NCBI RefSeq assembly: GCF_003259185.1 | Contig: NZ_QGMP01000003.1 | Location: 1 to 64,000 of the forward strand | DNA from: Isoalcanivorax indicus | Lineage (GTDB): Bacteria; Pseudomonadota; Gammaproteobacteria; Pseudomonadales; Alcanivoracaceae | Direction: 5' to 3' | DNA length: 64,000 bases | Shown here: positions 19,084 through 27,749 of the stretch, piece by piece | How positions within the stretch are numbered: position 1 is the first letter of the stretch | How the letters are laid out: every line of letters begins with the position of its first letter | Translations under genes and position numbers: made by a program | The notes under the pieces: model-generated | Database searches by the model: none | What the model was told of the DNA's origin: nothing | The model's input: the letters and a program-made list of their open reading frames with translations, nothing else

Positions 19084-19545
19084 TTACTTGCCGAGCCGGG
19101 CGCGCAGCTGCGCGACTTCATCCTGGAGGTCGCGCACCTGGCGAGCCAGCATACGGTTTTCCAGCAACGTGTCGCGAAGGCGCAGCCCTTCTTCAATGCT
19201 GTCTATCAGCATGGTGTCATCCCAGGGTTTCGGGATGAAGCGGAACGCGCCGGCTTCGTTGATGGCGGCCATCAGGGTGTCGATGTTGACCACGCCGGTC
19301 AGGACGATGCGCACGGCATCGGGTTGCAACGCACGCAGTTCGGCAAGAAAGGACATGCCGTCAATATCCGGCATGTTGTAGTCGGTGATTACGGCATCGA
19401 AGATGCGGGTTCTGGCACGCCGCAGCGCGTCGTCCGCATTGGTGAAGGTCTCCAGGGACCAGTTTTCCTTGTGCCGGAGGCAACGGGAGAGGCTTTTGAG
19501 GATGTTCTCCTCGTCGTCCACGATCATGATGTTGTAGGCGGTCAT
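19084..19545 (-). CDS. Response regulator, receiver plus coiled coil
   Basis: A 153-aa protein with a receiver domain (IMIVDDEENILKSL, acceptor Asp in VITDYNMPDIDGMSF, KPWDD near the end) and a short C-terminal coiled coil (LENRMLARQVRDLQDEVAQL). It has no DNA-binding domain. KPWDD at the end of the receiver is typical of regulators that carry HD-GYP or helical outputs. ATG 19545 fits the AGGA upstream better than GTG 19551. It is the first gene of the three-gene signalling unit; output is likely by protein contact. Confidence 0.88.
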   Translation of the reverse strand: MTAYNIMIVDDEENILKSLSRCLRHKENWSLETFTNADDALRRARTRIFDAVITDYNMPDIDGMSFLAELRALQPDAVRIVLTGVVNIDTLMAAINEAGAFRFIPKPWDDTMLIDSIEEGLRLRDTLLENRMLARQVRDLQDEVAQLRARLGK

Positions 19546-19742
19546 AGACACTATCCTTGGCCCGCTCCGGCCAGTTTTCTTGTATGTAGGTCTCTCTGTC
19601 TCCTGCCGTTATGGTTGTTGTTATGGTCCGCCTCGGAGTCGTCAGGGCGGGTCGGCATACGAACAAAGTACCACTGCGTGAACGGGTTCGCAATCAGAAT
19701 GAACAGCAGGTTCATATCCTGATTCCGGGGGGGGCGGGATAC

Positions 19743-19769
19743 AAAAAAGCCCGCCGGGTGGCGGGCTTT
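19743..19769 (-). terminator. Rho-independent terminator of pckA
   Basis: Read on the minus strand, a 10-bp perfect stem AAAGCCCGCC/GGCGGGCTTT with a 4-nt loop is followed by a run of six T. It lies 20 bp past the pckA stop. Confidence 0.92.
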
Positions 19770-19788
19770 CAGGGGTGTGGCGCCGGGC

Positions 19789-21333
19789 TCAGAGGCGGGG
19801 GCCGGCGTTGCGGATGTCGTCGGACACGTCCGCGTACTTCTCGGCGAAGTTGCGGTTGAACTGCTCGGCCAGATCGCGGGCGCGGGCTTCGTAGTTGTCC
19901 GGGTTCTTCCAGGTGTTCTTCGGCACCAGCAGGTTGCTGTCGACACCCGGCACGTCTTTGGGCACATCCAGATTGATGATGTCCAGATGCTGCGTCTCGG
20001 CATTGTCCAGGGCGCCGGAGAGGATCGCGTTGACTACACCACGGGTGGTGGGGATGCTGAAACGCTCGCCTTCGCCGTAGGGACCGCCGGTCCAGCCGGT
20101 GTTGACCAGGTACACCTGAGAACCGAATTCGTCCATGCGCTTCATCAGCAGCTCGGCATACTCACCGGCGCGGCGCGGGAAGAAGGGGGCGCCGAAGCAG
20201 GTGGAGAAGGTGCTCTTGATGCCAGAGCCTGCGCCCATCTCGGTGGAACCCACCAGCGCGGTGTAGCCGCTCAGGAAGTGGTAGGCCGCCGCTTCGCGGG
20301 ACAGTTTCGATACCGGAGGCAGTACGCCGGTCAGGTCACAGGTCAGGAAGATGATGTGCTTCGGTTCGCCGGCCTGGTTCTCGATGACGCGCTTCTCGAC
20401 GTTTTCGAGCGGGTAGGCAGCCCGGGTGTTCTGGGTCAGGGAGACGTCCTTGTAATCCGGGACGCGGGTGTCGGCGTCCATGACCACGTTTTCCAGTACG
20501 GCACCGAACTTGATGGCATCCCAGATGACCGGCTCGTTCTTCTGCGACAGGTCGATGCACTTGGCGTAGCAGCCACCTTCGATGTTGAACACCACGCCCT
20601 TGCCCCAGCCGTGCTCGTCGTCACCGATCAGGAAGCGATCGGGATCGGCAGACAGGGTGGTCTTGCCGGTGCCGGACAGGCCAAAGAACAGCGCCACATC
20701 GCCGTTGTCGCCGACGTTGGCGGAGCAGTGCATCGGCAGTACGTCTTTCTCGGGCAGCAGGAAGTTCTGCACTGCGAACATGGCTTTCTTCATTTCACCG
20801 GCATAGCGCATGCCGGCGATCAGCACGCGGCGCTGGGCGAACTGGAAGATCACGCAGCCATCGGAGTTGGTGCCGTCGCGCTCCGGCTGGCACTCGAAGT
20901 TGGCGGCGTGCAGGATTTCCCACTCACCCTTGTTGCCGGTGTTGTACTGCTCCGGGCGGATGAACAGGGTGTTGGCAAACAGGTTGTGCCAGGCGGTCTG
21001 GGCCGTGACCTTGACCGGAATATAGTGCTCGGCGGCCGCGCCGACATGCAGGTGGGAGACGAACTGGTCCTGCTCGGCAACAAAGGCGGCGACGCGGGCC
21101 CACAGGGCGTCGAACTTGTCGGCGTCGAAGGGGCGGTTGACCGGACCCCAGTGGATCTTCGCACTGGTGCTGGGCTCATCAACGATGAAGCGGTCCATCG
21201 GAGAGCGGCCAGTGCGGTGGCCGGTTTCACAGACAAGAGCGCCGTTGGCGGCCAGGCGGCCTTCATTGCGCTGGATCGCCAGCTCGACGAGCTGCGCCGG
21301 GCTCAGGTCTTGGTAAACGGTAGCTTGGGTCAT
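19789..21333 (-). CDS. pckA: Phosphoenolpyruvate carboxykinase (ATP)
   Basis: A 514-aa cytoplasmic gluconeogenic enzyme converting oxaloacetate and ATP to phosphoenolpyruvate, CO2 and ADP. Diagnostic sequences are [18 protein letters not shown], the P-loop [24 protein letters not shown] and the adenine-binding region [17 protein letters not shown]. The length is slightly below the usual 530 aa. A clear terminator follows. Directly upstream of the ATG is a 15-bp tandem repeat that includes the ribosome-binding region. Placement next to hslO/hslR matches Pseudomonas. Confidence 0.97.
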   Translation of the reverse strand: MTQATVYQDLSPAQLVELAIQRNEGRLAANGALVCETGHRTGRSPMDRFIVDEPSTSAKIHWGPVNRPFDADKFDALWARVAAFVAEQDQFVSHLHVGAAAEHYIPVKVTAQTAWHNLFANTLFIRPEQYNTGNKGEWEILHAANFECQPERDGTNSDGCVIFQFAQRRVLIAGMRYAGEMKKAMFAVQNFLLPEKDVLPMHCSANVGDNGDVALFFGLSGTGKTTLSADPDRFLIGDDEHGWGKGVVFNIEGGCYAKCIDLSQKNEPVIWDAIKFGAVLENVVMDADTRVPDYKDVSLTQNTRAAYPLENVEKRVIENQAGEPKHIIFLTCDLTGVLPPVSKLSREAAAYHFLSGYTALVGSTEMGAGSGIKSTFSTCFGAPFFPRRAGEYAELLMKRMDEFGSQVYLVNTGWTGGPYGEGERFSIPTTRGVVNAILSGALDNAETQHLDIINLDVPKDVPGVDSNLLVPKNTWKNPDNYEARARDLAEQFNRNFAEKYADVSDDIRNAGPRL

Positions 21334-21340
21334 GGCTTTT

Positions 21341-21384
21341 CCTGGGCTATGTGGTCCTGGGCTATGTGGTCTGGGGCTTGTGGT
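21341..21384 (-). repeat. 15-bp tandem repeat in the pckA leader
   Basis: Two perfect copies of CCTGGGCTATGTGGT (21341-21355, 21356-21370) and a third degenerate copy (21371-21384) end 7 bp upstream of the pckA ATG. On the coding strand each unit carries CCCAGG, and the unit nearest the gene contributes the AGGA used as Shine-Dalgarno sequence. Copy number could vary by slippage. Confidence 0.85.
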
Positions 21385-21580
21385 CCTGCTTGATCCCGAT
21401 TCGGGGCCGTAAACAGAACATCCGGGCGGAACGGGAATGCCCGGTTATTCATTTCGCATCGCGGGTGACGGTGCCGACAGGCGCGCGATTATGACAGAAA
21501 AGGCCCGGTGGTGCCATGCAGCGCCCATAGTGTCGGGCTGTCGGCGTCATAGCTTTCGCGGCACCGGGGGCGGAGCAGAT

Positions 21581-22462
21581 TCAGGGCGGGCTGCCCGCCG
21601 TGCCGCCCGCCTGATGGACCAGTTGGCCCAGATCCACGGCGTCAAACAGCTCCTCATGGCCACAGAAATCGCAGGCAACGCGGGCTTCGCCGCGGTCGGC
21701 CAGCAGCGAAGACAGCTCTTCGCTGCCCAGGGACAACAGGGTCTGGCGCACCTTCTCGCGGGAGCAGGTGCAGCCGAAGCGCACGGGGTGGGCGGCGTGC
21801 AGATCGGGCGGTGTCTCGTGGAACAGGCGATGCAGCACCGTGTCCACCGGCAGGTCCAGCAGCTCCTCCATGGTCAGGGTGTCGGCCAGGGTGGTGACGT
21901 GTTCCCAGGTGCGGTGGTTGCTGTGGGCATCCGCAGTGCTGGCAGGCAGCGCCTGAAGCAGCAGTCCGGCGGCATGGCCGTTGCCTGCGGCCAGCCACAG
22001 GCGCGTCGGCAGTTGCTCCGACTGACTGAAATACCCCTCAAGGCAGCCCGCCAGGGTGTCGGCTTCCATCGGCACCAGCCCCTGGTACTGGCGGCCCTGT
22101 TCCGGGCGGATCGTCACCACTATCAGGCCTTCACCCAGCAGTGTGGGCAGGGGCGCCTCCAGGTCGGTGGCCGGGAGATCCGCCCGGGCCAGTGCGCGCA
22201 CCTGATTGTCGTGGGTGCACTCGGCCAGGAGCAGGCTCAGCGGCCCGTTGCCTTGCGCCTGGAGGCTCAGGCGGCCTTCGAACTTGAGGGTTCCGGTGAG
22301 CAGCGTGACGGCGGCCATCGCTTCCCCCAGCAGCCCCTGAATGACCGGCGGATAGTCGCGGGCAGACAGCGCCTGGGCCATGCTGGCATCCAGACGCACG
22401 ATTTCACCCCGAATATCACTGTCGGAGAACAGAAAGCGCTGGCGCAGGTCGCGGCTGGTCAT
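21581..22462 (-). CDS. hslO: Redox-regulated chaperone Hsp33
   Basis: A 293-aa cytoplasmic holdase activated by oxidation. The zinc-binding cysteines are present as FGCTCSRE and ACDFCGHEE near the C terminus (CxC and CxxC). The N-terminal region includes RFLFSDSDIRGEIVRLD and GLLGEAMAAVTLL. It is followed by pckA downstream and preceded by hslR and yrfG on the same strand, the standard heat-shock grouping. Confidence 0.96.
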   Translation of the reverse strand: MTSRDLRQRFLFSDSDIRGEIVRLDASMAQALSARDYPPVIQGLLGEAMAAVTLLTGTLKFEGRLSLQAQGNGPLSLLLAECTHDNQVRALARADLPATDLEAPLPTLLGEGLIVVTIRPEQGRQYQGLVPMEADTLAGCLEGYFSQSEQLPTRLWLAAGNGHAAGLLLQALPASTADAHSNHRTWEHVTTLADTLTMEELLDLPVDTVLHRLFHETPPDLHAAHPVRFGCTCSREKVRQTLLSLGSEELSSLLADRGEARVACDFCGHEELFDAVDLGQLVHQAGGTAGSPP

Positions 22463-22473
22463 GACACGGTCTC

Positions 22474-22860
22474 CTACAGATCCTGATCGCGGAAGCGGCG
22501 CAGGTCACGGCGCTCCTTCTTGCTGGGGCGGTGATCCGGTGCCACCTGGGTGCTGCGTTCGGCGCGGCGTCGGGCGGCCGCTTCCTCGCGGGCGGCAATA
22601 CTGGCGTCGGTTTCACGGTAAAGCAAGGCGGCGTCCCGGGCACTGCCGCGTTTGCTGGCCAGCGCGGTGACTTCGATCTCGCGTTCGTCGAGGCCGACAC
22701 GCACCTGCAGCATCTGGCCGGGCTTGACCGGGCGACTGGCCTTTACCCGCTGGCCAGCCAGATGCACCTTGCCGCCCTCCACAGCTTGCTGGGCCAGGCT
22801 ACGGGTCTTGAAGAAGCGTGCGGCCCACAGCCATTTGTCGATGCGCACGCCCTCACTCAT
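22474..22860 (-). CDS. hslR: Ribosome-associated heat-shock protein Hsp15
   Basis: A 128-aa S4-domain RNA-binding protein. It opens with RIDKWLWAARFFKTRSLAQQ and has HLAGQRVKASRPVKPGQ in the S4 fold. A basic, charged tail with many Arg and Ala residues follows. Hsp15 rescues stalled 50S subunits carrying nascent chains. Its ATG overlaps the yrfG stop by 4 bp and it is 11 bp upstream of hslO. Confidence 0.95.
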   Translation of the reverse strand: MSEGVRIDKWLWAARFFKTRSLAQQAVEGGKVHLAGQRVKASRPVKPGQMLQVRVGLDEREIEVTALASKRGSARDAALLYRETDASIAAREEAAARRRAERSTQVAPDHRPSKKERRDLRRFRDQDL

Positions 22861-23528
22861 GGTCGCAGCGCCTGGCCTGGTGACACCCGGGCAAAATCAT
22901 CGATGGCAGGGAACGGATCGGTGTGGGCGCGCGCGGGGGTGCTGGAGTCCGGGTGCAGAATGCTCCACAGGTGGCCCAGGCCATAGCGCTGCCCGGAGGC
23001 GAGCACCGGCAGGGAGTCGTCCACCAGCAGGGTCCGTGGTGCAGCAAACGGATGGTGGTGTTGCAGGGTCTCCCAGAAGGCCTGCTCTTCCTTGGCGGCG
23101 CGGTAGCTATGGCTGGATACCAGTGCATCGAAATAGCGATCAATGCCGGTGCGCTCCACTTTCAGCGACAGGGCATCCGGGTGGGCGTTGGTGACCATGA
23201 TCACGCGTCGTCCGCTGTCGCGCAGGCTTTGCAGGAACTGCTCGGCCCCGGGGCGATAACCGATGCGTTCGGCGACCCGGCGCTTGAGTCCGGCAATATC
23301 CAGGCCCAGCTCCTCAGACCAGAAATCCAGGCAATACCAGTTCAGCGTGCCCTGGTGTCGTTCGATCCAGGCTTTCAGCAGGGCATTGGCCTCACTGTCA
23401 GTCAGTTGCTTTTGCAGGGCATACTGTCGGGGCACGTAGACCTGCCAGAAAAAGTTGTCGAAGGCGAGGTCCAGCAGGGTGCCGTCCATATCCAGTAATA
23501 CGGTATCGATATCGTGCCAGTTGATCAT
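22857..23528 (-). CDS. yrfG: GMP/IMP nucleotidase YrfG (HAD family)
   Basis: A 223-aa HAD hydrolase with motif I LLDMDGTLLDL, an early cap segment (FFWQVYVPRQYALQ), motif II VIMVTNAHPD, and motif IV LLVDDSLPVL. YrfG dephosphorylates purine mononucleotides in E. coli, where it also neighbours hslR and nudE. It is divergent from nudE with about 49 bp between starts, so the two promoters must be close or overlapping. Confidence 0.9.
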   Translation of the reverse strand: MINWHDIDTVLLDMDGTLLDLAFDNFFWQVYVPRQYALQKQLTDSEANALLKAWIERHQGTLNWYCLDFWSEELGLDIAGLKRRVAERIGYRPGAEQFLQSLRDSGRRVIMVTNAHPDALSLKVERTGIDRYFDALVSSHSYRAAKEEQAFWETLQHHHPFAAPRTLLVDDSLPVLASGQRYGLGHLWSILHPDSSTPARAHTDPFPAIDDFARVSPGQALRP

Positions 23529-23577
23529 GCGTGCAGGTCAGCCGTGCCGTAAGACGAAACAATCGGGAGAGAACAGT

Positions 23578-24132
23578 ATGCAACAGAAACCGGAGATTCT
23601 CGAAACCCGACTGGTGGCCCGAAGCCGCCTGTTCGGCATCGAGGAAATGACTCTGCGTTTCAGCAATGGTGAGCAGCGTACCTACGAACGGCTGCGCACA
23701 CCGCCGATTGCAGGCGTCATGATGGTGCCGATGCTGGATGACGACACCGTGGTGCTGATCCGGGAGTATGGCGCTGGCATGGAGGAGTACCAGATTACCC
23801 TGCCCAAGGGCGCCCTGGACGATGGTGAGGACTGGCATGATGCCGCGCACCGCGAGTTGCAGGAGGAAGCCGGTTACGGCGCCCGGCGCATCACGTTGCT
23901 CAAGCGCATGACCCTGTCGCCCGGATATATGGGGCACCGTATCAATGTGGTGCTGGCGGAAGACCTGTATGCCTCCAGCCTGCCCGGCGATGAACCCGAA
24001 CCGCTGCAGGTGCTGACCTGGCGACTGTCCGAGCTGGACGCGCTGCTGGAGCGGGATGATGTGACCGAGGCGCGGGTGATCGCGGCCCTGTATATGGTGC
24101 GCGATATCATGGCCCGGCGGCGCGCCTCATGA
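23578..24132 (+). CDS. nudE: ADP compounds hydrolase NudE
   Basis: A 184-aa Nudix hydrolase. The Nudix box is complete: GALDDGEDWHDAAHRELQEE, followed by AGY. NudE cleaves ADP-ribose, Ap3A and NADH-like dinucleotides. ATG 23578 follows GGGAGA; the open frame extends further upstream into the yrfG start and is ignored. Its stop overlaps the cysQ start (ATGA), so the two are coupled as in Pseudomonas. Confidence 0.94.
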   Translation: MQQKPEILETRLVARSRLFGIEEMTLRFSNGEQRTYERLRTPPIAGVMMVPMLDDDTVVLIREYGAGMEEYQITLPKGALDDGEDWHDAAHRELQEEAGYGARRITLLKRMTLSPGYMGHRINVVLAEDLYASSLPGDEPEPLQVLTWRLSELDALLERDDVTEARVIAALYMVRDIMARRRAS

Positions 24133-24938
24133 GCGGGCTGGCATGGCTGGACCCTGTGGCCCGCCTGGCCGAGGCGGCGGGCGGGGCGATCATGCAGGTG
24201 TACCGGCGTGATGATCTGGATGTGACGCACAAGGCTGATGATTCGCCGGTGACGGCGGCCGACCTGGCGGCGCATCGGGTGATCGCCGAGGGGCTGGCGG
24301 CGCTGACCCCGGACCTGCCACTGTTGTCGGAAGAATCGACAGACAAGGACTGGGACATGCGCCGCCAATGGTCCCGCTTCTGGCTGGTGGATCCGCTGGA
24401 TGGCACCCGTGAGTTCATCCGCCGCAATGACGAGTTCACCGTGAACATCGCACTGATCGAGGCGGGCGAGCCGGTGCTGGGTGTGGTGCATGCCCCGGTG
24501 ACGGGCGACACCTGGCTCGGGGTGCCGGGCCAGGGCGCCTGGCACCAGCGGCCGGGCCACAGCCGCCGCGCCATTCGTACCCGCGAACCGGAAGCGCCGG
24601 TGGCCCTGATGGCCAGTCGCCGCCATGGCGCGGAGCAGGTGGACGCGCTGGAAGCCGAGATCGCCCGGGTGTTCGGGCAGGTCGAGCGGGTCAGCATGGG
24701 GTCGTCACTGAAACTGTGCCGCATTGCGGAGGGGCGTGCGGATGTCTATCCCCGCCTGGCGCCCACGGCCGAGTGGGATACGGCGGCGGCCCATGCGGTG
24801 GTGCGGGCAGCGGGCGGCGAGGTGCTGGGGCCGGACTTCGCGCCCCTGCGCTATCACAAGCAGGACCTGCTCAATCCGCATTTTCTGGTGATCGGCACGG
24901 ACCCGCAGCGCTGGCGGTTCCTGCACGGCCACTACTGA
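24129..24938 (+). CDS. cysQ: 3'(2'),5'-bisphosphate nucleotidase CysQ
   Basis: A 269-aa metal-dependent phosphatase of the inositol monophosphatase superfamily that removes PAP made during sulfate assimilation. Metal-site motifs are LLSEEST, WLVDPLDGTREFI and, near the C terminus, PTAEWDTAAAHAV. Start and operon position, with 4-bp overlap to nudE, are clear. It is convergent with a small membrane-protein gene 1 bp away. Confidence 0.95.
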   Translation: MSGLAWLDPVARLAEAAGGAIMQVYRRDDLDVTHKADDSPVTAADLAAHRVIAEGLAALTPDLPLLSEESTDKDWDMRRQWSRFWLVDPLDGTREFIRRNDEFTVNIALIEAGEPVLGVVHAPVTGDTWLGVPGQGAWHQRPGHSRRAIRTREPEAPVALMASRRHGAEQVDALEAEIARVFGQVERVSMGSSLKLCRIAEGRADVYPRLAPTAEWDTAAAHAVVRAAGGEVLGPDFAPLRYHKQDLLNPHFLVIGTDPQRWRFLHGHY

Positions 24939-24939
24939 A

Positions 24940-25236
24940 TCAGCGCGACAGCGGTATCAGCCCGCTCAGTTCGTCCCCCACCAGATAGATCTGTTCAAGG
25001 CTGTGGCCTGCGGCCACGGCCATCAGGCACAACCCCATGGCCGGGATCATGACCTGGCTGACCAGCAGGATGGACAGGGCGCGATGCCCCAGACGGGCGG
25101 CGGCCAGCGTCAGCATCACCAGCAGGGCAAAGCCGATACCGGCCAGTGACCCGAGGATTTCAGCCGGCAGGGCGGCATGCACCGTGAGCGCCGACTCGCT
25201 GAGCGGCGCCAGCAGGCGCTGGATATCGTCAAACAT
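24940..25236 (-). CDS. Small membrane protein, unknown
   Basis: A 98-aa protein with two strong hydrophobic segments (about residues 27-46 and 56-77). No family is recognised. ATG 25236 has GGGAG upstream, whereas the open frame begins further up without a ribosome site. It lies alone between cysQ (convergent) and the SLC13 transporter (same strand, about 150 bp upstream with no clear feature in the gap). Confidence 0.55.
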   Translation of the reverse strand: MFDDIQRLLAPLSESALTVHAALPAEILGSLAGIGFALLVMLTLAAARLGHRALSILLVSQVMIPAMGLCLMAVAAGHSLEQIYLVGDELSGLIPLSR

Positions 25237-25388
25237 CAATGAGCTCCCGCCTCGCGTGTGCATCCGGGCACCGCGGGCGATGTTTTTATGGCGTGTGGAC
25301 ACCCTCCCCGGCGTCCTCCCCCGACACGGATTGTGCGTTGTCTCGGGGCGTCTCTACCGTGAACCGGGTCGCGAAAGTCGTAGGGGGA

Positions 25389-26753
25389 TTAAGACGAAGC
25401 TATTAGTAGTGGTACCAGCGTACTGGCAAGCGTGCCCAGCAGCAGTGCGCACAACAGGTTCAGGCGCAGCCCGGCGCGGATCATGGCCTGCTGGGGCACC
25501 TCTCCGGTGCCATAGACGAGCGCATTGGGCGGTGTGGCTACTGGCAGCATGAACGCGCAGGACGCGCAGACGGCAATCAGGACCACGACACTGACGTCGC
25601 TGACACCCAGCGCGACGGCCACCGCCCCCAGCAGCGGCACCAGCAGGGCGGTGCTGGCCGTATTGCTGACCAGTTCGGTGAGCATCACCACGAACAGCGC
25701 AATCAGCACATGGAGCAGCCACCGCTGCCACCACAGGTCACCACCGGGCAGGATGCCTTGCAGCGCCCCGGCCATCATGTGACTGGTGCCGGAGCTGTCC
25801 ATCAGGTTGCCCAGGGTGATGCCCCCGCCAAACAGCAGCAGTACCCCCCAATTGCTGCGCTGCTCGATGGTGCGCCAGTCCAGCGCGCCGGTGATGCCGA
25901 GCAGGACGATGGCCAGCAGGGCCACCCAGGCGTCGGTCTCACGGATGCCGGTCCAGGCGGCCAGGGGTTTGCCAAGTACCCATAGCAGCACCGTCACCGC
26001 GAATACGCCCAATGCCATCATGGCGGCCCGGGAGCGGGGGAACGGGGGTGCCGGTCCGATATCGAGGCGTGGCACGCCGGGTTCCGGTCGAGTGGCCCCG
26101 TAGAGCACCGCCAGCGCCAGGGGAAACAACAGCGCGAACGCCGGTAGCCCGACACGCAACCAGTCCATGAACTGCCAGCCGAGGGCGGCTGCGGCGATGG
26201 CATTCGGCGGGCTGCCGATCAGGGTGGCGATGCCGCCGATGTTGGCGCCCCAGGCCAGGCCCAGCAGCAGGAACAGGCGAAAGCGCGGGAAGTCGCTACC
26301 CAGCGGTGCCAGCAGCCCGAGCGCCACGGGCAGCATCATGGCGGCAGTGGCGGTATTGCTGATCCACATGGACAGCAGGGCGGTAATGCCGCTGAGCAGC
26401 AGGGCCGCAGGCAACGGCTTGCCCCGGGCCAGCCGCAGCAGCTGTGCCGCCAGCCAGCGATCAATGCCGTGATGACTGAGCGCCGCCGCCAGCGCAAAGC
26501 CGCCGAGAAAGAGGAAGATGATGGGGTGGGCAAAGCCCTGCAGTGCCTCCGGCAACGGGCTCAACCCCAGGGCGGCGGCCATGACGGGCACCAGCAGCGC
26601 GGTGACGGTCAGCGGCAGCGCCTCGGTCAGCCACAGGGTGGCGATCAGCACAAACAAGGCCAGCCCGGCCTGATGGTCGGGCGCCTCGGGCAGATGCCAG
26701 GCCGCCGCAGCGAGCACGGCCGCCAGCAGTAGCCGCAGGGGATGCGCCGACAT
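25389..26753 (-). CDS. SLC13/DASS-family anion symporter
   Basis: A 454-aa inner-membrane transporter with about 11-12 hydrophobic segments. Both halves carry the Ser-Asn-Thr substrate and sodium motif of the DASS family: WISNTATAAMMLPVAL and LVSNTASTALLVPLLG. The family carries dicarboxylates, citrate, phosphate or sulfate with sodium; the substrate is not predictable here. It is divergent from the retropepsin-like gene. Confidence 0.9.
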   Translation of the reverse strand: MSAHPLRLLLAAVLAAAAWHLPEAPDHQAGLALFVLIATLWLTEALPLTVTALLVPVMAAALGLSPLPEALQGFAHPIIFLFLGGFALAAALSHHGIDRWLAAQLLRLARGKPLPAALLLSGITALLSMWISNTATAAMMLPVALGLLAPLGSDFPRFRLFLLLGLAWGANIGGIATLIGSPPNAIAAAALGWQFMDWLRVGLPAFALLFPLALAVLYGATRPEPGVPRLDIGPAPPFPRSRAAMMALGVFAVTVLLWVLGKPLAAWTGIRETDAWVALLAIVLLGITGALDWRTIEQRSNWGVLLLFGGGITLGNLMDSSGTSHMMAGALQGILPGGDLWWQRWLLHVLIALFVVMLTELVSNTASTALLVPLLGAVAVALGVSDVSVVVLIAVCASCAFMLPVATPPNALVYGTGEVPQQAMIRAGLRLNLLCALLLGTLASTLVPLLIASS

Positions 26754-26849
26754 GGCGGCCTCCGTTTTACAGTTGCTTGCAGAGTAAACGGAACCTCCTG
26801 TCAGGAAAAGCGACTTAAATCAATATCTTGAGCGACAGGAGCGTTTGCG

Positions 26850-27353
26850 ATGCTGCGTCAGACCCGTCCCCTGGCCCTGAGCCTGGCCCTGCTTGGCGCC
26901 TCGGTGGTCCATGCCGAGGTGCCGGAGAGCGATATTCGTGACAAGGCGGTCTACGGCCATATCGAACAGGTACGCCTTGCCGACCTGCCAGATCTGGTGC
27001 CCGCCAGGCTGGATACCGGCGCCCAGCGCAGCTCGTTGAGCGCCCGGGATGTGGAAATCGTGGAACGCGATGAGACGTCCTATGTGCGGTTCACCTTTGT
27101 GGATGCCGAGGGCAAGCAGCATGAGATAGAACGCCCGCTGGTGGAGGAAACCCGTGTTCGTCAGGCGTCCGGCGAAGAAACGCGCTATGTGGTCAGCCTG
27201 CCGTTGTGCGTGGGTGACCGGCTGGCGGATGTCGAATTCACGCTGACGGATCGCAGCGGCATGCGGTATCCGATGCTGGTGGGGCGCAATTTCCTGTCCG
27301 AACATGCCCTGGTCAGTTCTGCGCACCGCAACACCCTGACACCGGCCTGTTGA
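26850..27353 (+). CDS. Retropepsin-like protein (RimK/zinc-protease family)
   Basis: A 167-aa exported protein with a signal peptide (cleavage near VVHAE). The mature part matches the small family annotated as putative ATP-dependent zinc protease or retropepsin-like (PF05618). It has VYGHIEQVRL, the aspartyl-protease-type LDTGAQRSSLSA and LVGRNFLSEHALV. The DTGA motif supports a pepsin-like fold, though activity is unproven in most members. It is followed by a long non-coding gap. Confidence 0.85.
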   Translation: MLRQTRPLALSLALLGASVVHAEVPESDIRDKAVYGHIEQVRLADLPDLVPARLDTGAQRSSLSARDVEIVERDETSYVRFTFVDAEGKQHEIERPLVEETRVRQASGEETRYVVSLPLCVGDRLADVEFTLTDRSGMRYPMLVGRNFLSEHALVSSAHRNTLTPAC

Positions 27354-27749
27354 GGGCTCGGGCAAACAAATTACAACGATGTTACGGGCGGTGTGGGATT
27401 GTTGCTGCACTGCAAGAACGTGACGCGCTTTCGTCAAATGTGTGCGCCGTGTCCCAATCGGGTCGCGGCCAGCATGTCCGGTGGCACCATCGTCCTAAAC
27501 CCATGAAATTTCAGGTGCCTGCATCGTCGGCGTCGCGGGCGCGCGGGCCTGGCCCCGCTGTGGCCCCCTCGGCCTGGACGGCCCCGCGCCACGCTCCATT
27601 TCTGTAACCCTGTGTACATCCCGTGCGCCGCAGCGGCCCTGTGCCGTCGGCGGCTGATTGTCACGGCTTTTCTCCTGTCGCTATGTTCAGACATTCCAGC
27701 GCCGTTGCCGGTGCGGACATAACAATACCAATGCATCAGGAGAGCTGTG
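27354..27749 (+). other. 396-bp intergenic leader before the hydrolase cluster
   Basis: I see no credible gene, repeat or terminator here. It must hold the promoter of the large lipoprotein operon. No confident -35/-10 pair stands out, although the last 90 bases are more AT-rich. AGGAG at 27738-27742 is the ribosome site for the next gene. Confidence 0.6.
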
